A DNA stretch of 64,000 bases from positions 186,001-250,000 of the forward strand of contig NZ_JACTGR010000006.1 in the NCBI RefSeq assembly GCF_014489075.1, given 5' to 3'. The notes under the pieces are model-generated. The model did not search any database and was not told the DNA's origin. It was given only the letters and a program-made list of their open reading frames with translations. This document shows, in pieces, positions 1 to 8,616 of the stretch. This DNA comes from Sphingomonas sp. JC676 (GTDB lineage: Bacteria; Pseudomonadota; Alphaproteobacteria; Sphingomonadales; Sphingomonadaceae). The position numbers and the translations under genes are program-made. The first letter of the stretch is position 1. Every line of letters begins with the position of its first letter.

Positions 1-167
1 TGCGCCATGAACCCGTCGATCACGCGGTGGAAGACGACGCCGTCGTAAAAGCCCTCATTGGCGAGACTGGTGATGCGCTCGACATGGAGGGGGGCGAGAT
101 CGGGACGCAGCTTGATGCGGACGTCACCGGACTCGAGGGTCATGACGAGGCTGGTGGGATCGGACAT
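1..167 (-). CDS. ppiB: Peptidylprolyl isomerase, cyclophilin type (3' part outside window)
   Basis: The 55 visible N-terminal codons encode a cyclophilin, which catalyses cis-trans isomerisation of X-Pro bonds. The segment contains the core motif FHRVIDGFMA, whose Phe-His-Arg belongs to the active site. No signal peptide is visible, so the protein is probably cytoplasmic. The ATG at 165-167 follows an AGGAG Shine-Dalgarno site. The gene runs off the left edge and is divergent from mgtE, with about 110 bp between the starts. Confidence 0.9.
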   Translation of the reverse strand, partial: MSDPTSLVMTLESGDVRIKLRPDLAPLHVERITSLANEGFYDGVVFHRVIDGFMA

Positions 168-279
168 TGATAACTCCTGAGGAAGGATTTGACCGCCACC
201 TAGGCATGCAGCCCGCGACTTGCAAATCCAAGGCTGCGGTGGCAGCGCCTCGCACGGGGCCGGCGAAGGAGGTCGAACG

Positions 280-1683
280 ATGAGCGAGACCGAACTTCAT
301 CCGGGCGAAGACGCGTCCGAAAGCGAGCTCGACGAGGACGACCGGCTCAAGCCCGAGTTCGTCAGCGCCGTGCTCGAGGCGGTCGAGGCCGGCGATACCG
401 AGGCGGCGCATGCGCTCGCCGAGCCGCTCCATCCCGCCGACATCGCCGACCTGGTCGAGCTCACGCCGTCCGAACTGCGCCCGGCGCTGGCCGCCGCGAT
501 CGCCGACCTGATCGACGGCGACGTGCTCGCCGAGATGAACGACTGGGTGCGCGAGGCTTTGGTCGATGCGCTCGAGCCGCATCAGGTCGCCGATATCGCC
601 GCCGAGCTCGACACCGACGACGCCGTCGCGATCATCGAGGACATGGACGCGGAGGACCAGCGCGAGGTGCTCCGCGCGCTCGATCCCGACGACCGCGCCG
701 CGATCGAGGAAGCGCTTTCCTATCCCGAGGAATCCGCCGGCCGCCTGATGCAGCGCGAGCTGGTCGCCGTGCCCGAGCATTGGACCGTCGGCGACGTGCT
801 CGACTATCTGCGCCGCAGCGAGCATCTGACCAGCGATTTCTGGGAAATCTTCGTCGTCGATCCCTCGCACAAGCCGATCGGCACCTGCGCGCTTTCCTGG
901 ATCCTGCGCACGCCCCGTTCGGTCTCGATCGGTGACGTCATGAAGCGCGAGCAGACGCTGATCCCGGTCGACATGGACCAGGAGGAAGTGGCGCTCCGAT
1001 TCCAGAAATATGCGCTGATCTCCGCCGCGGTGATCGATTCGAGCGGGCGGCTGGTCGGCATGATTACCGTGGACGACGTGGTCCACATCATCTCCGAAGA
1101 GGCGGGCGAAGATATCCTGCGCCTGTCGGGCGCCGGCGAAGGCGACATCAACGAGCCGGTGTTCGACAGCTACAAGGGCCGCGTGCGCTGGCTGATCACC
1201 AACCTGGCCACCGCTTTGGTGGCGGCGACGATCATCACCCTGTTCGAGGGCACGATCCAGCGCATGGTCGCGCTGGCGGCGCTGATGCCGATCGTCGCCG
1301 GCGTGGGCGGCAATGCCGGCACCCAGACCATGGCGGTGACCGTGCGCGCGCTCGCCACCAACCAGCTGACCCAGTCCAACACGGTCCGCGCGATCCGGCG
1401 CGAGCTTTCGATCGCGGTGCTGAACGGCCTGACCGTGGCGGTGGTGATCGGCACGGCAGTGGCGTTGTTTTATGGTCATGTCGCGCTGGGCGCAGTGATC
1501 GCCGCGGCGATGCTGACCAATATCGTGATCGCCGGGCTGGCGGGCGTGGTCGTGCCGCTGACGCTCGACCGGCTCAACGCCGATCCGGCGGTGGCGTCGT
1601 CGATCTTCGTGACGATGACGACCGATTCGATGGGGTTCCTCGCCTTTCTCGGTCTCGCGACGGCAAGCGGCCTGGTGGGTTGA
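280..1683 (+). CDS. mgtE: Magnesium transporter MgtE
   Basis: This is a 467-residue MgtE-family Mg2+ channel of the inner membrane. An acidic N-terminal domain (about residues 20-140) is followed by a pair of CBS domains (about 150-285) that sense cytosolic Mg2+ in this family. A C-terminal block of about five membrane helices carries the pore signature GVGGNAGTQT near residue 340. The ATG at 280 is preceded by GAAGGAGG. The reading frame is open further upstream, but the extra residues do not fit the family. Length and domain order are normal. Confidence 0.93.
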   Translation: MSETELHPGEDASESELDEDDRLKPEFVSAVLEAVEAGDTEAAHALAEPLHPADIADLVELTPSELRPALAAAIADLIDGDVLAEMNDWVREALVDALEPHQVADIAAELDTDDAVAIIEDMDAEDQREVLRALDPDDRAAIEEALSYPEESAGRLMQRELVAVPEHWTVGDVLDYLRRSEHLTSDFWEIFVVDPSHKPIGTCALSWILRTPRSVSIGDVMKREQTLIPVDMDQEEVALRFQKYALISAAVIDSSGRLVGMITVDDVVHIISEEAGEDILRLSGAGEGDINEPVFDSYKGRVRWLITNLATALVAATIITLFEGTIQRMVALAALMPIVAGVGGNAGTQTMAVTVRALATNQLTQSNTVRAIRRELSIAVLNGLTVAVVIGTAVALFYGHVALGAVIAAAMLTNIVIAGLAGVVVPLTLDRLNADPAVASSIFVTMTTDSMGFLAFLGLATASGLVG

Positions 1684-1714
1684 TCGCCGCGGCCGGCAGC
1701 CCCAGATCGGGCGT

Positions 1715-2116
1715 GTGCCCTTACATCTGACCAAAGTCGCCTATGGCTGCGACAGCATCGAATATCTCCAGGACCGCCTGGCGCTCAAGGCCGCGCACCA
1801 GCCGGCCTTTCTGACGACGCGCTATATGCCCAAGCGGCACGAGGAGGTCGCGGGAGGATCGCTGTTCTGGATCATCAAGCACCAGTTGATCGGCCGGTCG
1901 CCGATCCTGGGCTTCGGCGAAGCCGAGGGCGGGCGCGTCGCGATCTATCTCGAGCCCAAGCTGGTGCTCGTCCAGGCGCGGCCCAAGCGGGCGCACCAGG
2001 GCTGGCGCTATCTGGAGGGCAAGGACGCGCCGACCGATCTGGGCGAGGCGGGCGCGGGAATCGCGGAGCTGCCACCAGGGCTGGTGGGCGAGCTCGCCGG
2101 GCTCGGGCTGATCTAG
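1715..2116 (+). CDS. DUF1489 family protein
   Basis: This is a 133-residue soluble protein that begins with PLHLTKVAYGCDSIEYL, typical of the alphaproteobacterial DUF1489 family of unknown function. The start is GTG at 1715; no in-frame ATG precedes the conserved N-terminus. It lies 31 bp after mgtE on the same strand, so co-transcription is likely. Its TAG stop overlaps the stop codon of the convergent M23 peptidase gene. Confidence 0.82.
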   Translation: MPLHLTKVAYGCDSIEYLQDRLALKAAHQPAFLTTRYMPKRHEEVAGGSLFWIIKHQLIGRSPILGFGEAEGGRVAIYLEPKLVLVQARPKRAHQGWRYLEGKDAPTDLGEAGAGIAELPPGLVGELAGLGLI

Positions 2117-3306
2117 GGGAAGCGCACCACGTCCTGGTCCACGGGCATATCCCCGCGCCGGCCGGCCGGCGCCGGGGCGCTGAGCGCCACCGGGACCGAA
2201 GGATCGAACGTCTGCTCGATCGCGCTTTTGCCCAGCAGCGAGAAGCTGTCGATCAGATAGGGAAGACCCTCGGATTCCTCGAAGGTCATCCGATTGCTGA
2301 CGTGGAAATGCAGATGCGGTGCGCCGGCCGCGCCGCTCTGCCCGAGACGCCCGATCACGGCGCCGCGCCGGACATGGTCCCCGACCTTCACCGTGACGCT
2401 GTCTTTCCGAAGATGCGCGTAATGGGCGAACACGCCCGGCGAGACTTCGAGCACCACGAAATTGCCGTACAGGGTGCGCACCGTTAGATCGTCCGGCACG
2501 GACAGCGGCGCGAGCGGCGTACCGTCCGGCGCATCGTTGCGGACATCGCGTACCACGCCGTCCGCGACCGCGAGAACCTCATGGTCGAAGCCGATCCAGT
2601 CGCCATCGGTCGTCGCTGCCAAGCTTTGGTGCCGGCCCCGCACGGAATGGCCGTTTTCATCCAGCCCGAACCAGTCGATCGCGAAGCGTTGGGGAATGGT
2701 GAGCATTCCATCGACGGCGACCAGGCTGCCCCAATGATGCGAATGTGCATTGCCGGGCCCTTCCGCCGCCAGCCAGAGTCCGCCGCGTAGGGGCGGTCCA
2801 AGCACGATTGGGGTCCGATCGGCGACGCGGCCCACTATTCCCGCCGCACGCTGAAGACTGCCGCCGGCAGTCCGAAAGTCGAGCTGATGACGGAGGGTTC
2901 GGGGCGCTGCGTCTCCAGGCAAGGTCAGCCAGAGGAACAGGACCGTGCGACGCCCCGATTCGATCGAAATCCCCCGGGCGACGTGTTCCTCGTCCATCGG
3001 CTTCGCGAGGAGCCCGTTGATCTCCGGCCCCTGCACGGTCAGCAGCGGCTGCGATCCGCCATCCGCGAACACCGAAACCTTCTCCAGCGTCAGCGGCCCG
3101 TCGCCGGAATCGAAGCTGGTGATGTGGAGCTCATAGGCAAGGTGCTGCCTGCCGTCGCTGCCGCGGACGACATTGGGCTCCCATGGTGCGCGCGCTTCGA
3201 CCTGCGCCTGATGTGCCTCTTCATCGGAAGCCGGCATCGCAGGGGCGCCAGCGGGCCCGACTATCGAGGACAGAGCCAGAGCCAGGGCTGCGGCATAAAA
3301 CTTCAT
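2113..3306 (-). CDS. Secreted M23-family metallopeptidase
   Basis: A 397-residue exported protein with a hydrophobic signal peptide (MKFYAAALALALSS...). The C-terminal half is an M23/LytM-type peptidase domain: RFAIDW supplies the first zinc-ligand region, followed by GVFAHYAHL and HLHFH near residue 331. M23 enzymes cut peptidoglycan peptides or act as inactive scaffolds; with these motifs present it is probably active. ATG 3306 was chosen because it gives a clean signal peptide; the open frame upstream adds 13 polar residues. It is monocistronic and convergent with the DUF1489 gene. Confidence 0.85.
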   Translation of the reverse strand: MKFYAAALALALSSIVGPAGAPAMPASDEEAHQAQVEARAPWEPNVVRGSDGRQHLAYELHITSFDSGDGPLTLEKVSVFADGGSQPLLTVQGPEINGLLAKPMDEEHVARGISIESGRRTVLFLWLTLPGDAAPRTLRHQLDFRTAGGSLQRAAGIVGRVADRTPIVLGPPLRGGLWLAAEGPGNAHSHHWGSLVAVDGMLTIPQRFAIDWFGLDENGHSVRGRHQSLAATTDGDWIGFDHEVLAVADGVVRDVRNDAPDGTPLAPLSVPDDLTVRTLYGNFVVLEVSPGVFAHYAHLRKDSVTVKVGDHVRRGAVIGRLGQSGAAGAPHLHFHVSNRMTFEESEGLPYLIDSFSLLGKSAIEQTFDPSVPVALSAPAPAGRRGDMPVDQDVVRFP

Positions 3307-3374
3307 CGAACGCGACCCCCTCGCCTGGATGGCGACAGGAGACACAGGCCGTTCAAGGGGTCAAGCCGGCCGGG

Positions 3375-4031
3375 CTAGTTCGCCAGCTGCGGGAAGGCGT
3401 TGCGGAACGCGGTCACCTTGGGCTTGTCCCAGCGCACGATGTAGGGGTGCGTCGGATTCCGCCAGAAAAAGTCCTGATGATAGGCCTCTGCGGGATAGAA
3501 GGCGCCGGTCTCCAGCTTGGTGACGATCGGCTTGGGATAGGCCTTTGCCCGGGTGAGTTGGGCGATGTAGGCGGTGGCGACGCGGCGCTGATCGGCATTC
3601 TGCGGGAAGATCGCGGAGCGATAGCTGGGGCCGACATCGGGGGTCTGCCGATTGAGCTGGGTCGGATCATGCGCGACCGAGAAATAGACCCGCAGCAGCG
3701 TGCCGTAGCTCACCTTGTGCGGATCATAGACGATGCGGACTGCCTCGGCATGGCCGGTGCGCTCGGTCGAGACCTGGTCATAGGTCGCGGTGCCGCGCGC
3801 GCCGCCCGCATAGCCGCTGGTGACCGACTGGACGCCCTTCACCGACTGGAACACGGCTTCCATCCCCCAGAAGCAGCCGCCCGCGAGGACCGCGACCTGG
3901 GGGCCCTTGGTCGGCGCAACGTCCGCGGCCGGCGCGGGGATCGGCACAGCACGCTCGGCGCTGCTGGCGCCGGCGGAGACGAACAGCAACGCACCGGCAA
4001 GAGCGGCGACGGGGAGGGCGATCCTGAGCAT
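3375..4031 (-). CDS. msrA: Peptide-methionine (S)-S-oxide reductase, exported form
   Basis: A 218-residue MsrA that reduces the S-diastereomer of methionine sulfoxide in proteins. The catalytic motif GCFWG occurs near residue 50, followed by the family sequence TGHAEAVRIVYDP. The N-terminus is an Ala-rich hydrophobic signal peptide, so this copy probably works in the periplasm. ATG 4031 begins the signal peptide; the long upstream extension of the frame is antisense to the aminotransferase gene region and is not credible. An MsrB lies at about 27 kb in this window. Confidence 0.9.
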   Translation of the reverse strand: MLRIALPVAALAGALLFVSAGASSAERAVPIPAPAADVAPTKGPQVAVLAGGCFWGMEAVFQSVKGVQSVTSGYAGGARGTATYDQVSTERTGHAEAVRIVYDPHKVSYGTLLRVYFSVAHDPTQLNRQTPDVGPSYRSAIFPQNADQRRVATAYIAQLTRAKAYPKPIVTKLETGAFYPAEAYHQDFFWRNPTHPYIVRWDKPKVTAFRNAFPQLAN

Positions 4032-4057
4032 CGCCGATATGTCGGTGCCCTCAGGCC

Positions 4058-5257
4058 CTAGCGCAAGGCGGCGCAGGCCGTCTGAATGCGCGTGCAAGCC
4101 TCGGTCAGCAGATCCTCCGACGTTGCATAGCTGATGCGCAGCGCCGGCGAGAAGCCGAAGGCGGCGCCGTGCACTGCCGCAACCCGCGCCTCGTCGAGCA
4201 GATAGGTGACCATTTCCTCGTCGGTGGTGATCAGCTGACCCTTGGGCGTGGTCTTGCCGATCAGCGCCGAGAATTCCGGATAGACATAGAAGGCGCCTTC
4301 CGGACGCGGGCAATGCATGCCGTTGATCTGGTTGAGCATCGAGACCACGAGATCGCGGCGGGCCTGGAAGGCGGCGGTGCGCTCCTTGAGAAAGCTCTGG
4401 TCGCCGTTCAATGCCGCGACCGATGCCGCCTGCGAGATGCTGCTGGGATTCGAGGTCGACTGCGACTGGAGCTTGCCCATCGCCTTGATCAGCCAGGTCG
4501 GGCCGCCGGCATATCCGATCCGCCAGCCGGTCATCGCATAGGCCTTAGACACACCATTGGCGGTCAAGGTGCGATCGTAGAGCGAGGGGCACACCTCGGC
4601 GATCGTGCGGAATTCGAAGCCGTCATAGAGGATGTGCTCGTACATGTCGTCGGCATAGACCAGCACATGCGGGTGCCGTTCGAGCACCTGGCCGAGCGCC
4701 TTCAATTCGGCCTCGCTATAGGCCGCGCCCGTCGGGTTCGACGGCGAGTTTAGCACCACCCACTTGGTCTTCGCCGTGATCGCCGCTTCGAGCTGCTCGG
4801 GCTTGATCTTGTAGTTCTGGGCCGCGCCGGCGCTGACGAAGACGGGCTTGCCGCCCGCGAATTCGACGACGTCGGGATAGCTCACCCAATAGGGCGCCGG
4901 CACGATCACCTCGTCACCCGGATCGATCGTCGCGCAGAAGGCGTTGAACAAAGTGTGCTTGCCGCCCGAGTTCACGGTGATCTGGTTCTCGGCATAAGCG
5001 AGGTTGTTGTCGCGGGCGAACTTGGCGACGATCGCCTGCTTGAGTTCGGGCGTGCCATCGACATTGGTATATTTGGTCTTGCCCGCGCGGATCGCCTCGA
5101 TCGCGGCTTCCTTGACAAAATCAGGCGTGTCGAAATCGGGCTCGCCGGCGCCGAGACCGATCACGTCGATCCCCTGCCGCTTCAGCTCGAACACGCGGCT
5201 CGTCATCGCGAGCGTGGCGGAGGGCTGGATGCGCTGGAGCGCGGCGGAAGTCTGCAT
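4058..5257 (-). CDS. aspC: Pyridoxal phosphate-dependent aminotransferase (aspartate aminotransferase type)
   Basis: A 399-residue class I/II aminotransferase close to alphaproteobacterial aspartate/prephenate aminotransferases. Visible landmarks are GLGAGEPDFDTP near the N-terminus, NSPSNPTGAAYS, and the PLP-lysine region NGVSKAYAMTGWRIGYAGG with the lysine near residue 236. It transfers amino groups between aspartate or related acids and 2-oxoglutarate. ATG 5257 gives the usual start MQTSAALQRIQPS. It sits 43 bp downstream of the pabBC fusion on the same strand. Confidence 0.87.
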   Translation of the reverse strand: MQTSAALQRIQPSATLAMTSRVFELKRQGIDVIGLGAGEPDFDTPDFVKEAAIEAIRAGKTKYTNVDGTPELKQAIVAKFARDNNLAYAENQITVNSGGKHTLFNAFCATIDPGDEVIVPAPYWVSYPDVVEFAGGKPVFVSAGAAQNYKIKPEQLEAAITAKTKWVVLNSPSNPTGAAYSEAELKALGQVLERHPHVLVYADDMYEHILYDGFEFRTIAEVCPSLYDRTLTANGVSKAYAMTGWRIGYAGGPTWLIKAMGKLQSQSTSNPSSISQAASVAALNGDQSFLKERTAAFQARRDLVVSMLNQINGMHCPRPEGAFYVYPEFSALIGKTTPKGQLITTDEEMVTYLLDEARVAAVHGAAFGFSPALRISYATSEDLLTEACTRIQTACAALR

Positions 5258-5300
5258 GGGAGGCGCCTTTTCCGGGAGGGACGCGCGCCTATAGGTCCGG

Positions 5301-7061
5301 CTACGGCTTTTTCGCAACTGTAACGGCGGATACCAAACCGCGCAGCGCATTGCCGAGGAAGAAACCGCCTTCGAGATCGGCGGGTGTGAGGTCGCCCTCG
5401 ACCGCACGGCCGCTATCGATCAGCTCGGCGCGGAGCACCCCGGGGAGCAGGCCACGCGACAAGGGCGGCGTCACCAAGCTGCCGCCGCGCTCGACGAAGA
5501 TCGAGGTGAAGCTGCCTTCGGTAAGGAAGCCTTCAGGGTCGGTGAACACGATTTCCCAGGCACCGCCGGCGGCACGCGCGCGATCGTAGAAGGCGCGGCG
5601 GGTGGTCTTGTGAGCGAGGCGGAAGTCGTCTGGCGCGACTTCGAGCGGGGCGATCGCCACCTCCACCGGCTCGGCGGGGGTAGCGGGCAGCGGCGCGACG
5701 CCGATCGCGATCGCCCCCGAAGGGCCGAGCAGCAGGCGGATGCGCGCCGCCTCGCGCAGGCGGAAGGTCGCGGCCTGGAGCTCGTTGCGCACGCCATGGC
5801 GATCAAAGACGAACCCGAAGGCCTCCGCGCTCGCCTTGATCCGGGCGAGGTGGCGCTCGAGCAGCGGCACGCCCTGCTCGGGATCGAAGCGCATCGTCTC
5901 GATCAGATCGAAGGGCACTTCGCCGGCCGTCACGAACGCGCCCTTGGCGAGGCATTCGTCCCATTCGGCTGCGGCATTCGAATCAGCGACCACGCCCGAG
6001 CCGAGCCCGAGGCGCGCAAGGCCGGGCGCCGAGGGCACCAAAGTGCGAATCGCGACATTGAACCTGGCGTCGCCATCGGCGTCGATCCTCCCGATCGAGC
6101 CCGTATAGGGACCGCGCGCGTCTTTCTCGACCTCCGCGATCACCTGCATCGCGCGGATCTTGGGCGCGCCGGTGACCGAGCCGCAGGGGAACAGCGCGAT
6201 GAGGGCGTCGACCGGATCGAGCCCGTCGGCGAGTTCGGCAGTGACCGAGGACACCATCTGATGGACGGTCGGATAGGTCTCGACTTCGAACAGGCTGGGC
6301 ACCGACACGCTGCCGGGACGCGCGACGCGGGCGAGATCGTTGCGCATCAGATCGACGATCATCAAATTCTCGGCGCGTTGCTTGGGATCGCTGCGGAGCG
6401 ATTCGGCATGGGCGCGGTCGCTTGCCGGGTCGGCGCCGCGGACCGCGGTGCCTTTCATCGGCCGGGCGGTGAGCCGGCCCTTGTCGAGCGAGAAGAACAA
6501 TTCCGGCGAGAAGCTGAGCAGCCATTCGCTGCCGGTCGCGACCAATGCACCATAGCCGGCGCGGGCGCGGGCGCGGAGCAGCGCGTAGAGCGACGGCTCG
6601 CTGCCTGCGGTACGAACGACGGCGCGGAAGGTGAGGTTGGCCTGATAGATGTCGCCCGCAGATATATAGTCGAGCACCTGCGCGAGCGCGGCATCATAGT
6701 CCGATCGCCCGATCTTCGGCTCGGGCGATCCTGCCCAGGCGCCGGCGGGATCGGGCAGCAGCGCAGGGACCTGGTCCGCAGGGATTTCGGCGTGACCGCT
6801 GAACAGCCCGAACCAGAGCAGGGGCGCGCTGCCCGAATGTCCCGAAGCAGCGGGCTCGAGCGCGGCGCCGGCTTCATAGGCTATATAGCCGGCGGCATCG
6901 AGGCCGCGCGCACGGGCGGCGCGGAGCACTTCGAGCGCAGGGCGGACCTGATCGAGGCTGTCGGCGCGGACGATCTCGACCGGATTGGCATAGAGGCGCG
7001 CGGGTGTGCCGTTCGGACGGGCATCGTCGAGCAGCACGAAAGGCGGTACGGGCAAACGCAT
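5301..7061 (-). CDS. pabB: Aminodeoxychorismate synthase component I fused to 4-amino-4-deoxychorismate lyase (PabB-PabC)
   Basis: A 586-residue two-domain enzyme of p-aminobenzoate/folate synthesis. Residues 1 to about 370 are PabB: the chorismate-binding core includes GDIYQANLTFR, SPELFFS, GSVTGAPK and YTGSIG. From about residue 375 a class IV aminotransferase fold follows (FDLIETMRFD, LTEGSFTSIFV, GLLPGVLR), matching the PabC lyase. One chain thus appears to carry chorismate amination and pyruvate elimination; the glutaminase PabA is not nearby. It starts at ATG 7061. Confidence 0.9.
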   Translation of the reverse strand: MRLPVPPFVLLDDARPNGTPARLYANPVEIVRADSLDQVRPALEVLRAARARGLDAAGYIAYEAGAALEPAASGHSGSAPLLWFGLFSGHAEIPADQVPALLPDPAGAWAGSPEPKIGRSDYDAALAQVLDYISAGDIYQANLTFRAVVRTAGSEPSLYALLRARARAGYGALVATGSEWLLSFSPELFFSLDKGRLTARPMKGTAVRGADPASDRAHAESLRSDPKQRAENLMIVDLMRNDLARVARPGSVSVPSLFEVETYPTVHQMVSSVTAELADGLDPVDALIALFPCGSVTGAPKIRAMQVIAEVEKDARGPYTGSIGRIDADGDARFNVAIRTLVPSAPGLARLGLGSGVVADSNAAAEWDECLAKGAFVTAGEVPFDLIETMRFDPEQGVPLLERHLARIKASAEAFGFVFDRHGVRNELQAATFRLREAARIRLLLGPSGAIAIGVAPLPATPAEPVEVAIAPLEVAPDDFRLAHKTTRRAFYDRARAAGGAWEIVFTDPEGFLTEGSFTSIFVERGGSLVTPPLSRGLLPGVLRAELIDSGRAVEGDLTPADLEGGFFLGNALRGLVSAVTVAKKP

Positions 7062-7141
7062 GCTCGCTCGGGCATGCCGCCCCCGGCCGCATCCGGCAAG
7101 CCCGTGTTGCCGTGGCCGCCCGAGCCAACTACCTGAGCGCC

Positions 7142-7825
7142 ATGTCCGAACCGACCACTCCTCCCCAATCTCCCCCGATGCGCGCGGCGATCGTGCCGGT
7201 CACGCCGCTCCAGCAGAATTGCACGTTGATCTGGTGCACCAAGACGATGCGCGGCGCATTCTGTGATCCGGGCGGCGACCTGGAGAAATTGCGTGCGGCG
7301 GCGAAGCAGCACCATGTCACCATCGAGAAGATCCTGGTGACGCATGGCCATATCGACCATTGCGGCTCGGCCGGCGAGTTCGCCAAGGAACTGGGCGTGC
7401 CGATCGAGGGGCCACACGAGGCCGACCGTTTCTGGATCGCGCGGCTCGAGGATGACGGGCGCAACTATGGCGTACGGGGCAAGCCGTTCGAGCCCGATCG
7501 CTGGCTGGTCAATGGTGACCAGGTGACCGTCGGCAACCTCACGCTCGACGTCTATCATTGCCCGGGGCACACGCCCGGGCACGTCATCTTCCACCATCCC
7601 GAATCGAAGCTGGCGCTGGTCGGCGACGTGCTGTTCCAGGGATCAATCGGGCGGACCGACTTCCCGATGGGCAATCACCAGGACCTGCTCGACGCGATCA
7701 CCGGACGGCTATGGCCGCTGGGCGGCGATACCGTGTTCGTCCCCGGCCATGGCCAGCCTAGCAATTTCGCACATGAGCGGCGGACCAATCCCTATGTCGC
7801 CGATTCGGTTCTTGCGCGCGGCTAG
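7142..7825 (+). CDS. MBL-fold metallohydrolase (glyoxalase II-like, YcbL type)
   Basis: A 227-residue metallo-beta-lactamase-fold hydrolase. The dinuclear metal motif THGHIDHCGSA is followed by histidines in HCPGHTPGHV, GDVLFQGSIGRTDFP and the final VPGHG. This arrangement resembles YcbL-type glyoxalase II-like thioesterases, probably acting on small glutathione or thioester substrates in the cytoplasm. ATG 7142 precedes the conserved start MSEPTTPPQSPPM. It is divergent from pabBC, and its stop overlaps that of the convergent MAPEG gene. Confidence 0.85.
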   Translation: MSEPTTPPQSPPMRAAIVPVTPLQQNCTLIWCTKTMRGAFCDPGGDLEKLRAAAKQHHVTIEKILVTHGHIDHCGSAGEFAKELGVPIEGPHEADRFWIARLEDDGRNYGVRGKPFEPDRWLVNGDQVTVGNLTLDVYHCPGHTPGHVIFHHPESKLALVGDVLFQGSIGRTDFPMGNHQDLLDAITGRLWPLGGDTVFVPGHGQPSNFAHERRTNPYVADSVLARG

Positions 7826-8220
7826 CGCAGCGGATTGCTGTACTGGCTGGCCAGGAACACCGCGTAGACGCCGAGGCCGAACATGACGATCATCGTCGTG
7901 GCGATGCCAACCGTCCGCCCCGGCATCCAGCCATCCATTCCGATGGGATGGAGCAGCCGCCCGAGCAGATAGAGCGCCGCTGCCGCCCATAGCCACAGCT
8001 GCGTGCCGGCGCCGAATTCGATCAGCGCAATCAGGATCAGCACGATCGGCGTATATTCGGCAAAATTGAGCTGAGCGCGCATCCGGGCGATCAGCTTGGG
8101 GTTGCCGCCGTCGCCGACGGAGACCTTTTCCGATATGCGCATGCGGCTGACGCGCACTCCCAGCCAGAGATTGATAAGAGCGGCGGCACCGGTGGTGGTG
8201 AGTGCGACAGGTAGCAGCAT
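7822..8220 (-). CDS. MAPEG family membrane protein
   Basis: A 132-residue integral membrane protein with about four hydrophobic helices. It has the MAPEG signature: N-terminal LWLGVRVSRMR, then LIARMRAQLNFAEYTPIVLILIA in two adjoining parts and GRLLHPIGM. Eukaryotic MAPEG members act on eicosanoids and glutathione conjugates; bacterial members are mostly uncharacterised. ATG 8220 is chosen over an upstream start that adds nine polar residues. It is convergent with the MBL hydrolase gene, with overlapping stops. Confidence 0.85.
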   Translation of the reverse strand: MLLPVALTTTGAAALINLWLGVRVSRMRISEKVSVGDGGNPKLIARMRAQLNFAEYTPIVLILIALIEFGAGTQLWLWAAAALYLLGRLLHPIGMDGWMPGRTVGIATTMIVMFGLGVYAVFLASQYSNPLR

Positions 8221-8407
8221 GGACGTCCCCCTTTGTTGGGGCCGCACCCTACACGGCCTTGCATGCCGAGCAAGAATCGCTATACGCGCGGGCTCGCTTC
8301 GTGACCTGCCTGCTGGTCCGGCGAGCGGCCGGCCCAGCCGTCGCTTGCCTGGAATATCCTGTGGGCTTATCGCGACTTTGATTCTGATAGTCTTTTAAAG
8401 GTGCCGA

Positions 8408-8587
8408 ATGGCCGTTCCCAAGAGAAAGACCTCGCCTTCGCGGCGTGGCATGCGCCGGGCGCACGATGCGCTGAGCGTCGAGGCATTCCAGGAGTGCCCG
8501 AACTGCGGCGAGTTGAAGCGTCCGCACAATCTGTGCAGCGCTTGCGGCCACTATAACGGCCGCGAGATCACGTCGGTCGAGGGCTGA
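8408..8587 (+). CDS. rpmF: 50S ribosomal protein L32
   Basis: A 59-residue protein starting MAVPKRKTSPSRRGMRRAHD, the typical bacterial L32 N-terminus. The zinc-binding cysteines sit in CPNCGELKRPHNLCSACG, so this is the zinc-bound (C+) form. It is a component of the large ribosomal subunit. It lies 29 bp upstream of plsX, an arrangement conserved in many bacteria that links ribosome and membrane lipid synthesis. The AT-richer stretch just upstream (about 8375-8405) probably holds its promoter. Confidence 0.95.
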   Translation: MAVPKRKTSPSRRGMRRAHDALSVEAFQECPNCGELKRPHNLCSACGHYNGREITSVEG

Positions 8588-8616
8588 GCGACGGAGTTTA
8601 ACGGGGGCGTGCCGGC

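Noticed and set aside
124..1734. Long open frame antisense to mgtE (536 codons), and similar long antisense frames over pabBC, lysS, rho-terC and ftsK
   Set aside because: They are mirror frames of strongly coding GC-rich genes, rich in Arg, His, Asp and Gly, with no recognisable domain and no ribosome binding site.
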